From positions 207,501 through 271,500 of the forward strand of contig CP127080.1 in NCBI GenBank assembly GCA_030252795.1: a stretch of 64,000 bases of DNA, in the 5' to 3' direction. The position numbers and the translations under genes are program-made. The notes below the pieces were generated by a model, which was given only the letters and a program-made list of their open reading frames with translations, was not told the DNA's origin and ran no database searches. Of this stretch, positions 44,782 through 55,702 are shown piece by piece. The DNA is from Porticoccaceae bacterium LTM1. GTDB taxonomy: Bacteria > Pseudomonadota > Gammaproteobacteria > Pseudomonadales > Porticoccaceae. Numbering within the stretch: position 1 is the stretch's first letter; each line of letters starts with the position of its first letter.

Positions 44782-47517
44782 TTATTTCTCATCGTTCTGA
44801 TAACCATAAATTCCTTCGCTGAGGATGCTTTTCAGTTTACCGCTGGTGCCGGCCAGACCTTTTAATTCGATCTGGAAGAAGATGCCCTGATCGTCCTTCA
44901 GGTCATCGGAGGGGCTCAGGCGCAAGTCGTCGCGATCAATCCAGCGACGCCATACCGCACTGACTCGCCAGCAACAGCTATCGTATTCGACACCGGCAAA
45001 GCTCTCCAGATCCCTTTTGTTGGTAAAGTCGTAATTCCAGCGGCTGATCAGGCTCAGGTTGCCATACAGCGGCAGCACAGTGGAGATGTCTGCCTGTTCA
45101 ATATCTTCCTGCAGGTTGATGCTGGTGCTGGTGTTGAACAGGTCAGTTACCCTTGAGCTCTGGCGGGTAAAGCGGTAGCCGAGGTTGACGATAGTGTCGT
45201 CGTTATTGTTGTATCGCAGGGCAAAACTGCCGCGATCCATGCGCTGGGACGAATCATCCCAGGTCGCGTCGGTGAGTAACTGCCAGTGCTTGCTGAGCTT
45301 AACCTTAAGGTCAGCGGCAATAGGCGAGCTGTCGCGGGTCAGGCGATCCAGCTCTGCGAATGTTCGACTGATATTACCGGTAGTCAGGTTGTCATCGGCG
45401 GCAGAAATCATGCCGTCATTATTGGTGTCCAGCAGCATCGGGTTCGCGATAACTTCCGGTGTCAGCAGCGGGTTGAGGCTTACGCGACGGTCTTCAAAAT
45501 AGAAGATCTGGCCAACACCAAAGCGCAGCCATTCAGCGCCGGAAGTGTCGTCCAGAAGGCGAGTGGTAATACCAAAGCTTGCCTGTTGGGTGTCGCCAAT
45601 ACGGTCCGATCCACTGAACCGATCATCACGCCACAGAGAGTTGTAGCTGAAGGTCTGGTCGGTGGTGTCAAAGTTGGGCAGCTCGCGCTGGTCTTCAAAG
45701 TCGGCGTACAGCAGTTTGATGCGTGGCTCGAGAGTCTGGGTAAAGCCGCTCAGCAGAGTAGTGTTGCGCTCCAGAACCAATCCGGTATCCAGGTAGCCAA
45801 CCGGTACGCTCACCTCAGGGGTCTCATCCGTTTGGCCCAATACAGCATCATCCAGCTGGTAGGTCAGGTGGCGAGCGATCAGGCCGGTATCCAAAAAGCC
45901 CCACTCCCAGCGCTGGTCCCAGTTTAGTGTCCAGTCCAGTCGTCCCCGACTACCAGTGATGTAAGTGTTGTTCACATCAGTACTGAATCCGTTGGGTGGG
46001 AGAATAGTGGGGTTGTCATCATCATCGTGATCAAACACCACTGCGTGCTGTTCCAGGCTGAGGTTCAGGCCGTTATCCCAGCGATAGTCGCCGTTGGCGT
46101 CAAAACGTGGCAACTGCTTGTAAGGCTTTTGCACCCGACGCTCCGGGTTTTCAAAGATAGTCTGGTACTGGGTGCTTTGCAGATTCAGTTGCCAGTTGCT
46201 GAGGCTGTAGCCCAGTTGTGCCTGTTGCTTCAAGTGAGTCTGGGCATTTACCTCCAGAGTGGTGTTGCCGAGGTCGCGAAAATAAAGATTGTCGCTGATC
46301 TTGGTGTAGTCCACCTGGGTGGTAAAGCCGTTGTATTTGCCATGATGTAACAGTTTGCGCAACCAGCGGTCTTTGCCGGTTGTGTCTTCCAGATTTGGAT
46401 CAATATCCGTGCGATCACCGCCATCATCATCTTTCAGGCTGGTTGCTGTCAGCTCTGTATAGCTCCAGTCAGAGAGGTGGCGAAACTCCGTCGATAGCAT
46501 ATAGCCGCGTTCGGAAATATACCTGGGAGTCAGGGTGGCGTCGTAGTTTGGTGCCAGATTTAAATAGATTGGCAGCGCGAAATCCAGGCCATTGCGTTCG
46601 CCCAGTTCGATATTGGGGTAAAGCACCCCGGTTTTACGAACCCCGCCCACTGGAAATTGCAGCCAGGGAATGTAGATGATCGGTATGTCTTTAACGTTTA
46701 CCCGTACATGTTTTGCGGTGGCTACATTCTCGTCGGCGTCGATATCAATCTCGGACGTTTTCAGGATCCACGCATTGCTGTCCGGCGGGCAGCTGGTATA
46801 GGTGGCATCTTCAGCTTTGTAGTGGTTGTCCGGAGAGCGCTCCAGTTCAGCAGCGGTGCCGCGCACATTGGTGTTCTGGAATACAAAGGTGGCGTTTTCA
46901 ATCTGGGCGGCCTTGCCATCTCCTTGCAGCTGCACCCGATCGCCTTTCATCAGCAGGCCGGGCTCGCGCAATTCAACTCCACCACTCAGGTCGGCAACGT
47001 TGTTTTTCTTGTCCAGGGTTGCGGTGCCGGCCGTCAGGCGACGGTAGCCTTGCGAAACCACAACATTGCCGCTGTAAGTGTAAACGTCATCGCTGCCGTC
47101 AACATTGTCCGCTTCGCCAAACAGCTGCGCCAATTCGGGCTCAACATTGGCCTCTTCCCCTTCCGCTTCAGGTGGGACATACATGCCACAGCAGCCATCA
47201 CCCATCTGCTTTTTCTGTTCTTCGGTCAGCGACTCTTCCGATACCCAGTCCAGCATATTAGGATCTAATAAAACCGGCTTGCTGGTATCGCTCTCTGCCA
47301 GTGTCGTCGGGCGCTGATGCCTGGGGCGCGCATACTGGCGGCCTTTTACTTCTTTCTCGATATAGATCCACTTGCCATCCGGGCCAATTTTGGTTTCCCA
47401 GACTTTGCGGGATGGTTCATCTGCGGCAGCTGGCAGAGCCAATGCACCAGCGGCAAGCAAGGTGAGATGGGTTTTCAGGGCCCGGTAGAGTGGAGTGTGA
47501 AATATCCGATTCGACAT
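44782..47517 (-). CDS. lptD: LPS-assembly protein LptD
   Basis: 911 aa. Signal peptide (to about residue 32), an N-terminal beta-jellyroll region (OstA-like, about 150-290, with VYTYSGNVVVSQGYRR), then a large C-terminal beta-barrel. It inserts LPS in the outer leaflet together with LptE. Longer than E. coli LptD (784 aa), mostly through an extended N-terminal part with a CCGMY segment near residue 108. Its chaperone gene surA follows two bases later. Confidence 0.95.
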   Translation of the reverse strand: MSNRIFHTPLYRALKTHLTLLAAGALALPAAADEPSRKVWETKIGPDGKWIYIEKEVKGRQYARPRHQRPTTLAESDTSKPVLLDPNMLDWVSEESLTEEQKKQMGDGCCGMYVPPEAEGEEANVEPELAQLFGEADNVDGSDDVYTYSGNVVVSQGYRRLTAGTATLDKKNNVADLSGGVELREPGLLMKGDRVQLQGDGKAAQIENATFVFQNTNVRGTAAELERSPDNHYKAEDATYTSCPPDSNAWILKTSEIDIDADENVATAKHVRVNVKDIPIIYIPWLQFPVGGVRKTGVLYPNIELGERNGLDFALPIYLNLAPNYDATLTPRYISERGYMLSTEFRHLSDWSYTELTATSLKDDDGGDRTDIDPNLEDTTGKDRWLRKLLHHGKYNGFTTQVDYTKISDNLYFRDLGNTTLEVNAQTHLKQQAQLGYSLSNWQLNLQSTQYQTIFENPERRVQKPYKQLPRFDANGDYRWDNGLNLSLEQHAVVFDHDDDDNPTILPPNGFSTDVNNTYITGSRGRLDWTLNWDQRWEWGFLDTGLIARHLTYQLDDAVLGQTDETPEVSVPVGYLDTGLVLERNTTLLSGFTQTLEPRIKLLYADFEDQRELPNFDTTDQTFSYNSLWRDDRFSGSDRIGDTQQASFGITTRLLDDTSGAEWLRFGVGQIFYFEDRRVSLNPLLTPEVIANPMLLDTNNDGMISAADDNLTTGNISRTFAELDRLTRDSSPIAADLKVKLSKHWQLLTDATWDDSSQRMDRGSFALRYNNNDDTIVNLGYRFTRQSSRVTDLFNTSTSINLQEDIEQADISTVLPLYGNLSLISRWNYDFTNKRDLESFAGVEYDSCCWRVSAVWRRWIDRDDLRLSPSDDLKDDQGIFFQIELKGLAGTSGKLKSILSEGIYGYQNDEK

Positions 47518-47762
47518 GTTTTTGTGTTGTCCAGTGTTGCCGGGGGCTGTCCCGTGCGGCTATCGAATGACTGGGTCGAGGTTCTGTGCCCGACATTTAA
47601 ACGGCCATTGTAGCGCAAGTCGCACCAGTTTCGAGCACTGGGTCGCGTAATCTTCTGAGCTGCTGGCAAGCCGTGTTTTATATAGCAAAATTGTGGGATA
47701 CGCATATTTGCTCAGATTCAGTTAGAATCATCTGCCTTTTACAGAATAATGATGAGGCCAAC

Positions 47763-48797
47763 ATGCCGGATACCGCAGCGCTACAGGACTGGTTGCAGGA
47801 TTATTTGCCGGTAAGTGTGGCACTGCCCGAGCCGCTTGGCCTGTCTCCGTTGGATGGCGATGCCGGTTTTCGTCGCTACTTTCGCCTCAACACCCAGCCG
47901 TCCATGATGGCGGTACTGGCGCCCCCCACCCAGGAAAATAACCCCGCCTTTGTCAGCAAGGCACTGGCCCTGCGTGCTGGTGGTGTGCATACCCCCAGGG
48001 TATATGCGGTGGACTACCAGAACGGTTTTATGCTGCTGGAGGACTTTGGTGACGACCTCTACTCCCACCATATCGCTTCCAGCACCGCAGGCAAACTTTA
48101 CGACGCCGCAGAGCAGAGCCTGCTATCAATTCAGCAGATGACCCCGCCAAAGGATGTCTTTGCCAATTACAACCGCACCCTGTTGCAACAGGAGATGGGG
48201 CTGTTTCCTGAGTGGTTTATTAACCAGCTGCTCGGGCTGGAACTGATGCCGGAAGAGCGCAAGCTGCTTGACGACACCTTTGAGCTACTCACTGTTAACG
48301 CCACCGAACAGCCGCAACGGGTCGTACATCGTGATTACCATTGTCGCAATTTGATGGTACTGTCAGATGGCGATGTGGGGGTGATCGATTTTCAGGATGG
48401 TGTGATCGGACCCATCACCTACGACCTGGTGTCGCTGCTCAAGGACTGTTATGTCCGCTGGCCCCGGGACTGGGTGCGCAAACGGGCGTTGAACTACGCC
48501 GACAACCTTGCCACAGCCGGCCTTTTGGCTGAGGTCGATGAAAAGCAGTTTATCCGCTGGTTTGACCTGATGGGATTGCAGCGCCATATCAAGGTGCTGG
48601 GAATCTTTGCCCGTCTCTGGTTGCGTGACGGCAAGCCTCGCTATTTGAATGACCTGCCGCTGGTATTGCGTTACACGCTGGAAGTAACCGCCGAATACCC
48701 GGAACTTGAGGCGTTTAACCAGTGGCTACACAAAAGAATTCTGCCGGTACTACCGCAACAGGGTTGGTACAGCGACTGGCAAACAGCAGGGGAATGA
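47763..48797 (+). CDS. amgK: N-acetylmuramate/N-acetylglucosamine kinase AmgK
   Basis: 344 aa. Aminoglycoside-phosphotransferase fold: catalytic loop HRDYHCRN (189-196) and metal site DFQD (209-212). In Pseudomonas putida AmgK phosphorylates MurNAc at the anomeric position, and MurU makes UDP-MurNAc, a cell-wall recycling bypass that gives intrinsic fosfomycin resistance. The adjacent murU supports this. I used the ATG at 47763 (GAGG upstream); the frame runs further upstream. Divergent from lptD. Confidence 0.9.
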   Translation: MPDTAALQDWLQDYLPVSVALPEPLGLSPLDGDAGFRRYFRLNTQPSMMAVLAPPTQENNPAFVSKALALRAGGVHTPRVYAVDYQNGFMLLEDFGDDLYSHHIASSTAGKLYDAAEQSLLSIQQMTPPKDVFANYNRTLLQQEMGLFPEWFINQLLGLELMPEERKLLDDTFELLTVNATEQPQRVVHRDYHCRNLMVLSDGDVGVIDFQDGVIGPITYDLVSLLKDCYVRWPRDWVRKRALNYADNLATAGLLAEVDEKQFIRWFDLMGLQRHIKVLGIFARLWLRDGKPRYLNDLPLVLRYTLEVTAEYPELEAFNQWLHKRILPVLPQQGWYSDWQTAGE

Positions 48798-48814
48798 CCT
48801 GCTAATAATAAAAT

Positions 48815-48853
48815 GGCCTTTAGTCCCAAATATTCAATTAGGGATTACAGGCC
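48815..48853 (+). other. Hairpin between amgK and murU
   Basis: GGCCTTTAGTCCC (48815-48827) and GGGATTACAGGCC (48841-48853) complement each other at 11 of 13 positions. It directly precedes the murU ribosome-binding site (GGAGGGAG). Confidence 0.5.
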
Positions 48854-48871
48854 CTTGGAGGGAGTAGAGTA

Positions 48872-49606
48872 ATGAAAGCAATGATTCTGGCCGCCGGTTT
48901 CGGCGAGCGCCTCAGACCACTGACTGAAACAACCCCCAAGCCACTTCTCAAAGTCGGCGACAAGCCATTGATCCAATACCATATCGAACGACTGGCCAAA
49001 GCTGGTGTGCGCGAACTGGTGATCAATACCTCCTGGCTCGGCGATCAGGTTGAATCTTTCGTTGGAGACGGCTCCCGCTTTGGAGTAAATGTGCAGTTTT
49101 CACGTGAAGACGAACCACTGGAAACCGGTGGTGGTATTCGCAACGCACTGCCGCTGCTCGGTGGAGACCCATTTCTGGTGGTAAACGGTGATGTCTGGAC
49201 CGACTACCCGCTGGAAACCCTGGTCAACCGCAACTGGTCCGACGATATCGAGGTGCACCTTGTGCTGGTGCCTAATCCGGAGCACCACCCCAAAGGCGAC
49301 TTTCAGCTTAGCGAACAGGGCATTATCAGCTACCCCGATGGTGGCGATGCCCACACCTTTAGTGGTATCAGTGTAATGCGCCCGGAGATCTTTGCTCTGT
49401 ATCCATCCGCCAGTAAAAAGTTCGCCATTCGCGATGTACTGGTTAAAAGTATTGAAGGTGGCTACGCCAGTGGCGAACTGTTTACCGGCAAATGGTGGGA
49501 TATCGGTACTGTAGAACGTTTGTGCGCGCTGGACACATTGTTAACTGGGCGCGAGGTAAACCCCGACATGCTGGGAAAGATTAGAGCTGGCGGCGCTATT
49601 GCCTGA
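48872..49606 (+). CDS. murU: N-acetylmuramate-1-phosphate uridylyltransferase MurU
   Basis: 244 aa. Nucleotidyltransferase of the sugar-phosphate family: ILAAGFGERLRPLTETTPKP (5-24), NGDVWTD metal site near 108, and a short C-terminus without a hexapeptide repeat. Makes UDP-MurNAc from MurNAc-1-P in the recycling route with AmgK. Strong GGAGGGAG upstream. The stop overlaps the next gene (TGATG). Confidence 0.9.
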   Translation: MKAMILAAGFGERLRPLTETTPKPLLKVGDKPLIQYHIERLAKAGVRELVINTSWLGDQVESFVGDGSRFGVNVQFSREDEPLETGGGIRNALPLLGGDPFLVVNGDVWTDYPLETLVNRNWSDDIEVHLVLVPNPEHHPKGDFQLSEQGIISYPDGGDAHTFSGISVMRPEIFALYPSASKKFAIRDVLVKSIEGGYASGELFTGKWWDIGTVERLCALDTLLTGREVNPDMLGKIRAGGAIA

Positions 49607-49968
49607 TGCTGACACGTCCCGCACTGTGGCGAATGCTGTTCTGGCTGTCGCTGATCGTTATTACTTATATGGCACTGCGGCCCACGTCGGGCGGCAGTAT
49701 GCTGTTTCCCTTTCAGGACAAGGTTCTTCACGCCGCCGCCTACATTTATCTGTACCTTTGCGGCTGGGTGGCATTTGCCTTTATGCGCTCTTCATGGTTT
49801 TTAAGGCTGGCGATTGGCCTGCTGATTTACGGTATTGCCATTGAAGTGTTACAAGGGATTGGTGGTTATCGCGAAGCGGAGCTGCTGGATCTTGCCGCTA
49901 ATATCAGTGGTATTGGTTTGGGGGTGCTGGCGGTGAGCTTTTATAAAAGAACCATAAAAATCGGATAG
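49606..49968 (+). CDS. VanZ-like family membrane protein
   Basis: 120 aa with four predicted membrane helices. FPFQDKVLHAAAYIYL and GIAIEVLQGIGGYREAELLDLAAN match the VanZ-like pattern (DK-x-x-H, then E-x-x-Q and D-x-x-AN). The founder VanZ affects teicoplanin resistance; the role of the broad family is unclear. It overlaps murU by one base, so an envelope function in the same operon is possible. Confidence 0.75.
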   Translation: MLTRPALWRMLFWLSLIVITYMALRPTSGGSMLFPFQDKVLHAAAYIYLYLCGWVAFAFMRSSWFLRLAIGLLIYGIAIEVLQGIGGYREAELLDLAANISGIGLGVLAVSFYKRTIKIG

Positions 49969-49996
49969 GGTTTCCAAACTCGGTGGATAGTTGAGT

Positions 49997-50092
49997 CCTG
50001 CTTGTAGGGTGTGCAGACCGTCTGCGGCATGGATGCCGCAGAAGAGCTTACACGGATGTATTTACAGCGTGTCTGCACACCCTACAAGCAGG
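49997..50092. repeat. Nested inverted-repeat element with GTAGGGTG ends
   Basis: Perfect 22-bp outer arms (49997-50018 and 50071-50092), starting CCTGCTTGTAGGGTGTGCAG, enclose a perfect 10-bp hairpin TCTGCGGCAT-GG-ATGCCGCAGA (50021-50042). Its GTAGGGTG/CACCCTAC tips recur at 40116-40168. Confidence 0.8.
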
Positions 50093-50121
50093 GCGTAGGA
50101 GTAAGTTCGCGAGGGGCTGCT

Positions 50122-50364
50122 GTGATTGTTATTTACCAAGCCGAACATTTTGTTGACGCGCACCTGATCAAAGGATTGATGGAACAGCATGGAATAGAAG
50201 TAGAGGTGATAGGTGGCGATCTGACCGGCGGCGCTGGCGAGTTGCCTGCCTTTGGGTTGATTAAACTTGCAGTTGATCCATTGCAAGTGCCAAAAGCACT
50301 GCATCTTCTCGAACAATATAAAAATGGCGAGCTGGAACTGCCTGACCACTTAATTCCCGAATAA
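50122..50364 (+). CDS. DUF2007 family protein
   Basis: 80 aa from the GTG at 50122 (GAGGGG upstream; reads MIVIYQAEHFVDAHL). The frame is open through the upstream repeat, but the family begins here. KGLMEQHGIEVEVIGG and GELPAFGLIKLAVDP are typical of the DUF2007 (putative signal-transducing) fold. Small cytosolic protein of unknown function. Confidence 0.75.
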   Translation: MIVIYQAEHFVDAHLIKGLMEQHGIEVEVIGGDLTGGAGELPAFGLIKLAVDPLQVPKALHLLEQYKNGELELPDHLIPE

Positions 50365-50386
50365 ATAAAAATAAATTTTTTAAATC

Positions 50387-51775
50387 ATGACTGAAAAACT
50401 GCGCGGACTGGCACTTTATGTAGGCCCGATACTGGCATTAATTATTGGCTTTACCATGGCCGAATACGGTTGGTCGCGAGAGGCTTACCTCACCGCTGCA
50501 CTCACAGTACTTTGTGCCATTTGGTGGATCTTCGAGCCCATACCCATTCCTGCCACCTCGTTAATTCCTATCGGTGCTTTTCCGCTGCTGGGCATACTCG
50601 ACGGCAAACAAGTCGCCGCTGCTTACGGTCACTATTTAATTCTGTTGCTGATGGGCGGCGCCATGCTTTCCAAAGCCATGGAAAAAAGTGGCGCCCACCG
50701 CCGTGTAGCACTGGGCATGGTCAATCTATTTGGGGGTGGCAGCCCGCGTATGCTGGTGCTCGGCTTTATGTCTGCCGCTGCGTTGTTAAGTATGTGGATC
50801 TCCAATACTGCCACCACGCTTATGTTGTTGCCGGTGGCGCTGGCGGTACTGGATAGCGCACCGGAAAAAGCCACCACCCAGAAACTCGCCGTGCCCTTGC
50901 TGCTGGGTATCGCTTATGCCTCAAGCATTGGTGGCTTGGGCACATTGATCGGCACCCCGCCAAATGTGATATTTCTGGAAAATTACCGCATGGCCAGCGG
51001 TATCGAACCGACTTTTGTCGGCTGGATGCAGTGGGCGATGCCGGTAGTGGTTATCTTTATTCCGCTGGCCGCAATCTGGCTGACCCGCAAACTCGGTCAC
51101 GCTGCTGAACTTCATGTGCCGCAACAGGGTGCATGGCGAAAAGAAGAAATTCGTGTGCTGGTGGTATTTGGTATTACCGCACTGGCATGGGCCACCTTAA
51201 AAGAGCCCTTCGGCGGATGGACCACCTGGTTCAACCTGCCCACCGCCAACTACGCTTCGGTGGCATTACTTGCTGTGGTAGTACTCTGTGTATTGCCTGA
51301 TGGCAAAGGTGGCAAGCTGCTTAACTGGGAATACGCCAGCCAGATACAGTGGGGCGTATTGCTGCTGTTTGCCGGAGGGCTGGTTATTGCCAAAGCCTTT
51401 GGAGAAACCGGCCTGTCCGAAGCCATCGGCAACCAGCTTGCCGGGCTTGCCACCCTGCCCACAGTGCTATTGGTACTCTGTGTTGCCCTGGGGGTGACCT
51501 TCCTCACTGAGATTACCAGCAACACCGCTACCACCACACTGCTGATGCCTATCCTCGCTGCAGCTGCGGTCAGTAACAATATCGAACCGGCACTGATCAT
51601 GCTGCCCGCCGCCATGTCCGCCAGCTGCGCCTTTATGCTCCCCGTCGCCACCGCACCTAATGCCATTATTTATGGCTCCGGCAAAGTGAGGGTGGAAGAT
51701 ATGGTGCGGGAAGGGTTTGTGTTGAATTTGATTGGTGCGGTGATTATTACTGTGGTTTGTGTGGTGATGATCTGA
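50387..51775 (+). CDS. SLC13/DASS family Na+-coupled anion transporter
   Basis: 462 aa with about 11-12 membrane segments. The two signature loops of the family occur as ISNTATTLMLLPVAL (about 139-153) and TSNTATTTLLMPILA (about 378-392); the SNT motifs bind substrate carboxylates and Na+. Family substrates are C4-dicarboxylates, citrate or sulfate; the exact one is not readable here. It follows the DUF2007 gene after 22 nt. Confidence 0.87.
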   Translation: MTEKLRGLALYVGPILALIIGFTMAEYGWSREAYLTAALTVLCAIWWIFEPIPIPATSLIPIGAFPLLGILDGKQVAAAYGHYLILLLMGGAMLSKAMEKSGAHRRVALGMVNLFGGGSPRMLVLGFMSAAALLSMWISNTATTLMLLPVALAVLDSAPEKATTQKLAVPLLLGIAYASSIGGLGTLIGTPPNVIFLENYRMASGIEPTFVGWMQWAMPVVVIFIPLAAIWLTRKLGHAAELHVPQQGAWRKEEIRVLVVFGITALAWATLKEPFGGWTTWFNLPTANYASVALLAVVVLCVLPDGKGGKLLNWEYASQIQWGVLLLFAGGLVIAKAFGETGLSEAIGNQLAGLATLPTVLLVLCVALGVTFLTEITSNTATTTLLMPILAAAAVSNNIEPALIMLPAAMSASCAFMLPVATAPNAIIYGSGKVRVEDMVREGFVLNLIGAVIITVVCVVMI

Positions 51776-51820
51776 GCTTCAAAGGATATTGTCTAACGGA
51801 ATTGGGGACAGAGTGTAAGT

Positions 51821-52384
51821 ATGGATTCAATAGATGAGGCGAGAAAAAAAGAGGCAAGAGAAGGCCTCATGATGCTTCCTGTGGCATTGTTATTTTTGAT
51901 TGCCCTTGCTGGAGTATATCTTGTACTACTCTCTGAGGAAGTTGAATTTTTTGGGGTGATATATTGGGGTTTTGCAAAAGATTTGTGGTTTTTCAGTTTG
52001 ATTTTGATTGGCGGTCTTGGAGTCTTTTTTCTTGTTCTGAGTGTGTCTTTTTTAATTTTTGTGGCTCTCGTTGCTAAGGAACTTTCTGCTAAGCAACATC
52101 CGTGGAAGCCTTTGATAATATCTTCGCTATTATTGATTATGGGTTTCTGGATATTGAAAGCGGCCGTCTATTTTAATTCGTATCTTTCGGGGAATGTGCG
52201 AAATATAAATATGTTTTTTGAAAGCTATTCAGGTGGTATGGAGGCTTTTATTGATATTGCAGGTATTATTCTCCTGCTTGTTTCGTTATTTTTAAGCTCA
52301 TTTATATATAGCCTTATTCTTTTAGCTGTCAAGTTGCCGGGCTGTGCCAAAGGTTTTGCTAATAAGGCAAGAGCTAATAGGTAG
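51821..52384 (+). CDS. Orphan AT-rich membrane protein of unknown function
   Basis: 187 aa with four predicted membrane helices (about 15-37, 52-80, 94-115 and 142-172) and charged ends. I do not recognise a family. Base composition is visibly richer in A+T than in the flanking genes, with many TTT and ATA codons. It starts just after ATTGGGGACAGAG (from 51800), and a similar AATAGGGACAGAAG occurs at about 52467 after its stop. Such phrases often flank mobile or repeat-associated DNA, so recent acquisition is possible. Confidence 0.55.
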   Translation: MDSIDEARKKEAREGLMMLPVALLFLIALAGVYLVLLSEEVEFFGVIYWGFAKDLWFFSLILIGGLGVFFLVLSVSFLIFVALVAKELSAKQHPWKPLIISSLLLIMGFWILKAAVYFNSYLSGNVRNINMFFESYSGGMEAFIDIAGIILLLVSLFLSSFIYSLILLAVKLPGCAKGFANKARANR

Positions 52385-52597
52385 TGCATGTAGGAAAAAG
52401 AGCTTGTAGAATTGACTGGCGATTTATTTTGTTCTTCAGTTTTTTGGCGCTGTGCTCTCTAAACTTTAATAGGGACAGAAGTATGGCCATATGCATTTCG
52501 TCGCTTTGGCATCATCTTGGCCATAGAAAAAACCTACCAACCCATTAGTCACAGCCGATTGTACAAATCGCCCTCCATGATCAATAGTTTGAAGTGA

Positions 52598-54805
<2,208 letters not shown>

Positions 54806-54820
54806 TAATCTGGTTGCAGA

Positions 54821-54855
54821 CCTCGTGTCGATCTTAAATCGGCGCGGGGTTTGTA
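54821..54855 (+). terminator. Terminator after katG
   Basis: CCTCGTGTCGAT pairs with ATCGGCGCGGGG through nine Watson-Crick and three G-U pairs around CTTAA, followed by TTTGTATT. Confidence 0.55.
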
Positions 54856-54892
54856 TTAAATAAAAGTTACAGGTTATATGAAAAAAGTCTTT

Positions 54893-54966
54893 GTCATCCT
54901 GAGCGCAGCGAAGGATCTAACAAGCACGGGAAAACAGAGATTGAACTTCACTGCGCTCGTGATGAC
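54893..54966. repeat. Intergenic inverted repeat of the GTCATCCTGAGC type
   Basis: Arms GTCATCCTGAGCGCAG (54893-54908) and CTGCGCTCGTGATGAC (54951-54966) match at 14 of 16 positions. It shares CGCAGCGAAGGATCT with the repeat after rpoC. The remaining gap up to 55111 shows no gene. Confidence 0.65.
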
Positions 54967-55111
54967 ACGAATGAGGGTTGTATTTGTAGCCTGTATGAAG
55001 TGATAACGTAATACAGGGTATGGGTTTCCCGCATTGCGCGTTGCTTCATGCGGGCTAAAATCGTCAATTCGAGTGGAACCGAAAAATTGAAAGGATTCAG
55101 GGTTAGAAGTT

Positions 55112-55555
55112 ATGAGAGCACCAAATATAAATGAGGGAGACAAGGTCGTTTTGTTCGATGGCGTTTGCAAACTATGTTCCGGTTGGGCGAAGTTTCTGAT
55201 CAGGTTTGATCGCCATCGTAAAATCAAATTGGCAACGGTTCAGTCTGGCGTAGGTAGGGAAATATTGACATTCTACGGGCTGCCTCAGGATACCTACGAA
55301 ACAATGGTGTATCTGGAAGGTGGAAAACTCTACGTTCAGTCGGCGGCTTTCCTTAAAGTCATGTCACTATTGCCATTTCCCTGGCCGATGTTTTCGGTGT
55401 TTTGGATCATGCCTAAGTCGCTGCGAGACTGGCTCTACGATCGTATTGCTCTAAACCGATATGAGTTGTTTGGTAGAAATAAATATTGTTTGATGCCAGA
55501 TGTGGACCATGAATCCAGATATTTAAGTAAATCAAAAACTAGAAGATTCATGTGA
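55112..55555 (+). CDS. DCC family thiol-disulfide oxidoreductase-like protein (DUF393)
   Basis: 147 aa. The family motif DGVCKLC (16-22, DGxCxxC) lies in a thioredoxin-like fold near the N-terminus. A hydrophobic patch around 88-100 and the RYELFGRNKYCLMP end are typical. No signal peptide. Function of the family is not established; a redox role is inferred from the CxxC. Confidence 0.75.
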   Translation: MRAPNINEGDKVVLFDGVCKLCSGWAKFLIRFDRHRKIKLATVQSGVGREILTFYGLPQDTYETMVYLEGGKLYVQSAAFLKVMSLLPFPWPMFSVFWIMPKSLRDWLYDRIALNRYELFGRNKYCLMPDVDHESRYLSKSKTRRFM

Positions 55556-55610
55556 TGCTTTGCTGGTTTTGTCATCACAGTGCTCAAGGCGACTTGCCGG
55601 GATTAAGTAA

Positions 55611-55642
55611 TAAAAAAGGCGCTGGGCGATTGCCGCAGCGCC
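55611..55642 (-). terminator. Terminator of the thioredoxin-like genes (minus strand)
   Basis: Read on the minus strand, GGCGCTG (55642-55636) pairs with CAGCGCC (55624-55618) and is followed by TTTTTT. It lies about 60 nt after the stop of the last gene. Confidence 0.75.
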
Positions 55643-55702
55643 GAAATACCAAAATTATGGTATTCAAGGGTTAAACTTAAACCTTAACTCTTCACAGAAA
55701 AA

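Noticed and set aside
50011-50121. N-terminal extension of the DUF2007 protein
   Set aside because: This part reads through an inverted-repeat element; the family start and a GAGGGG site support the GTG at 50122.
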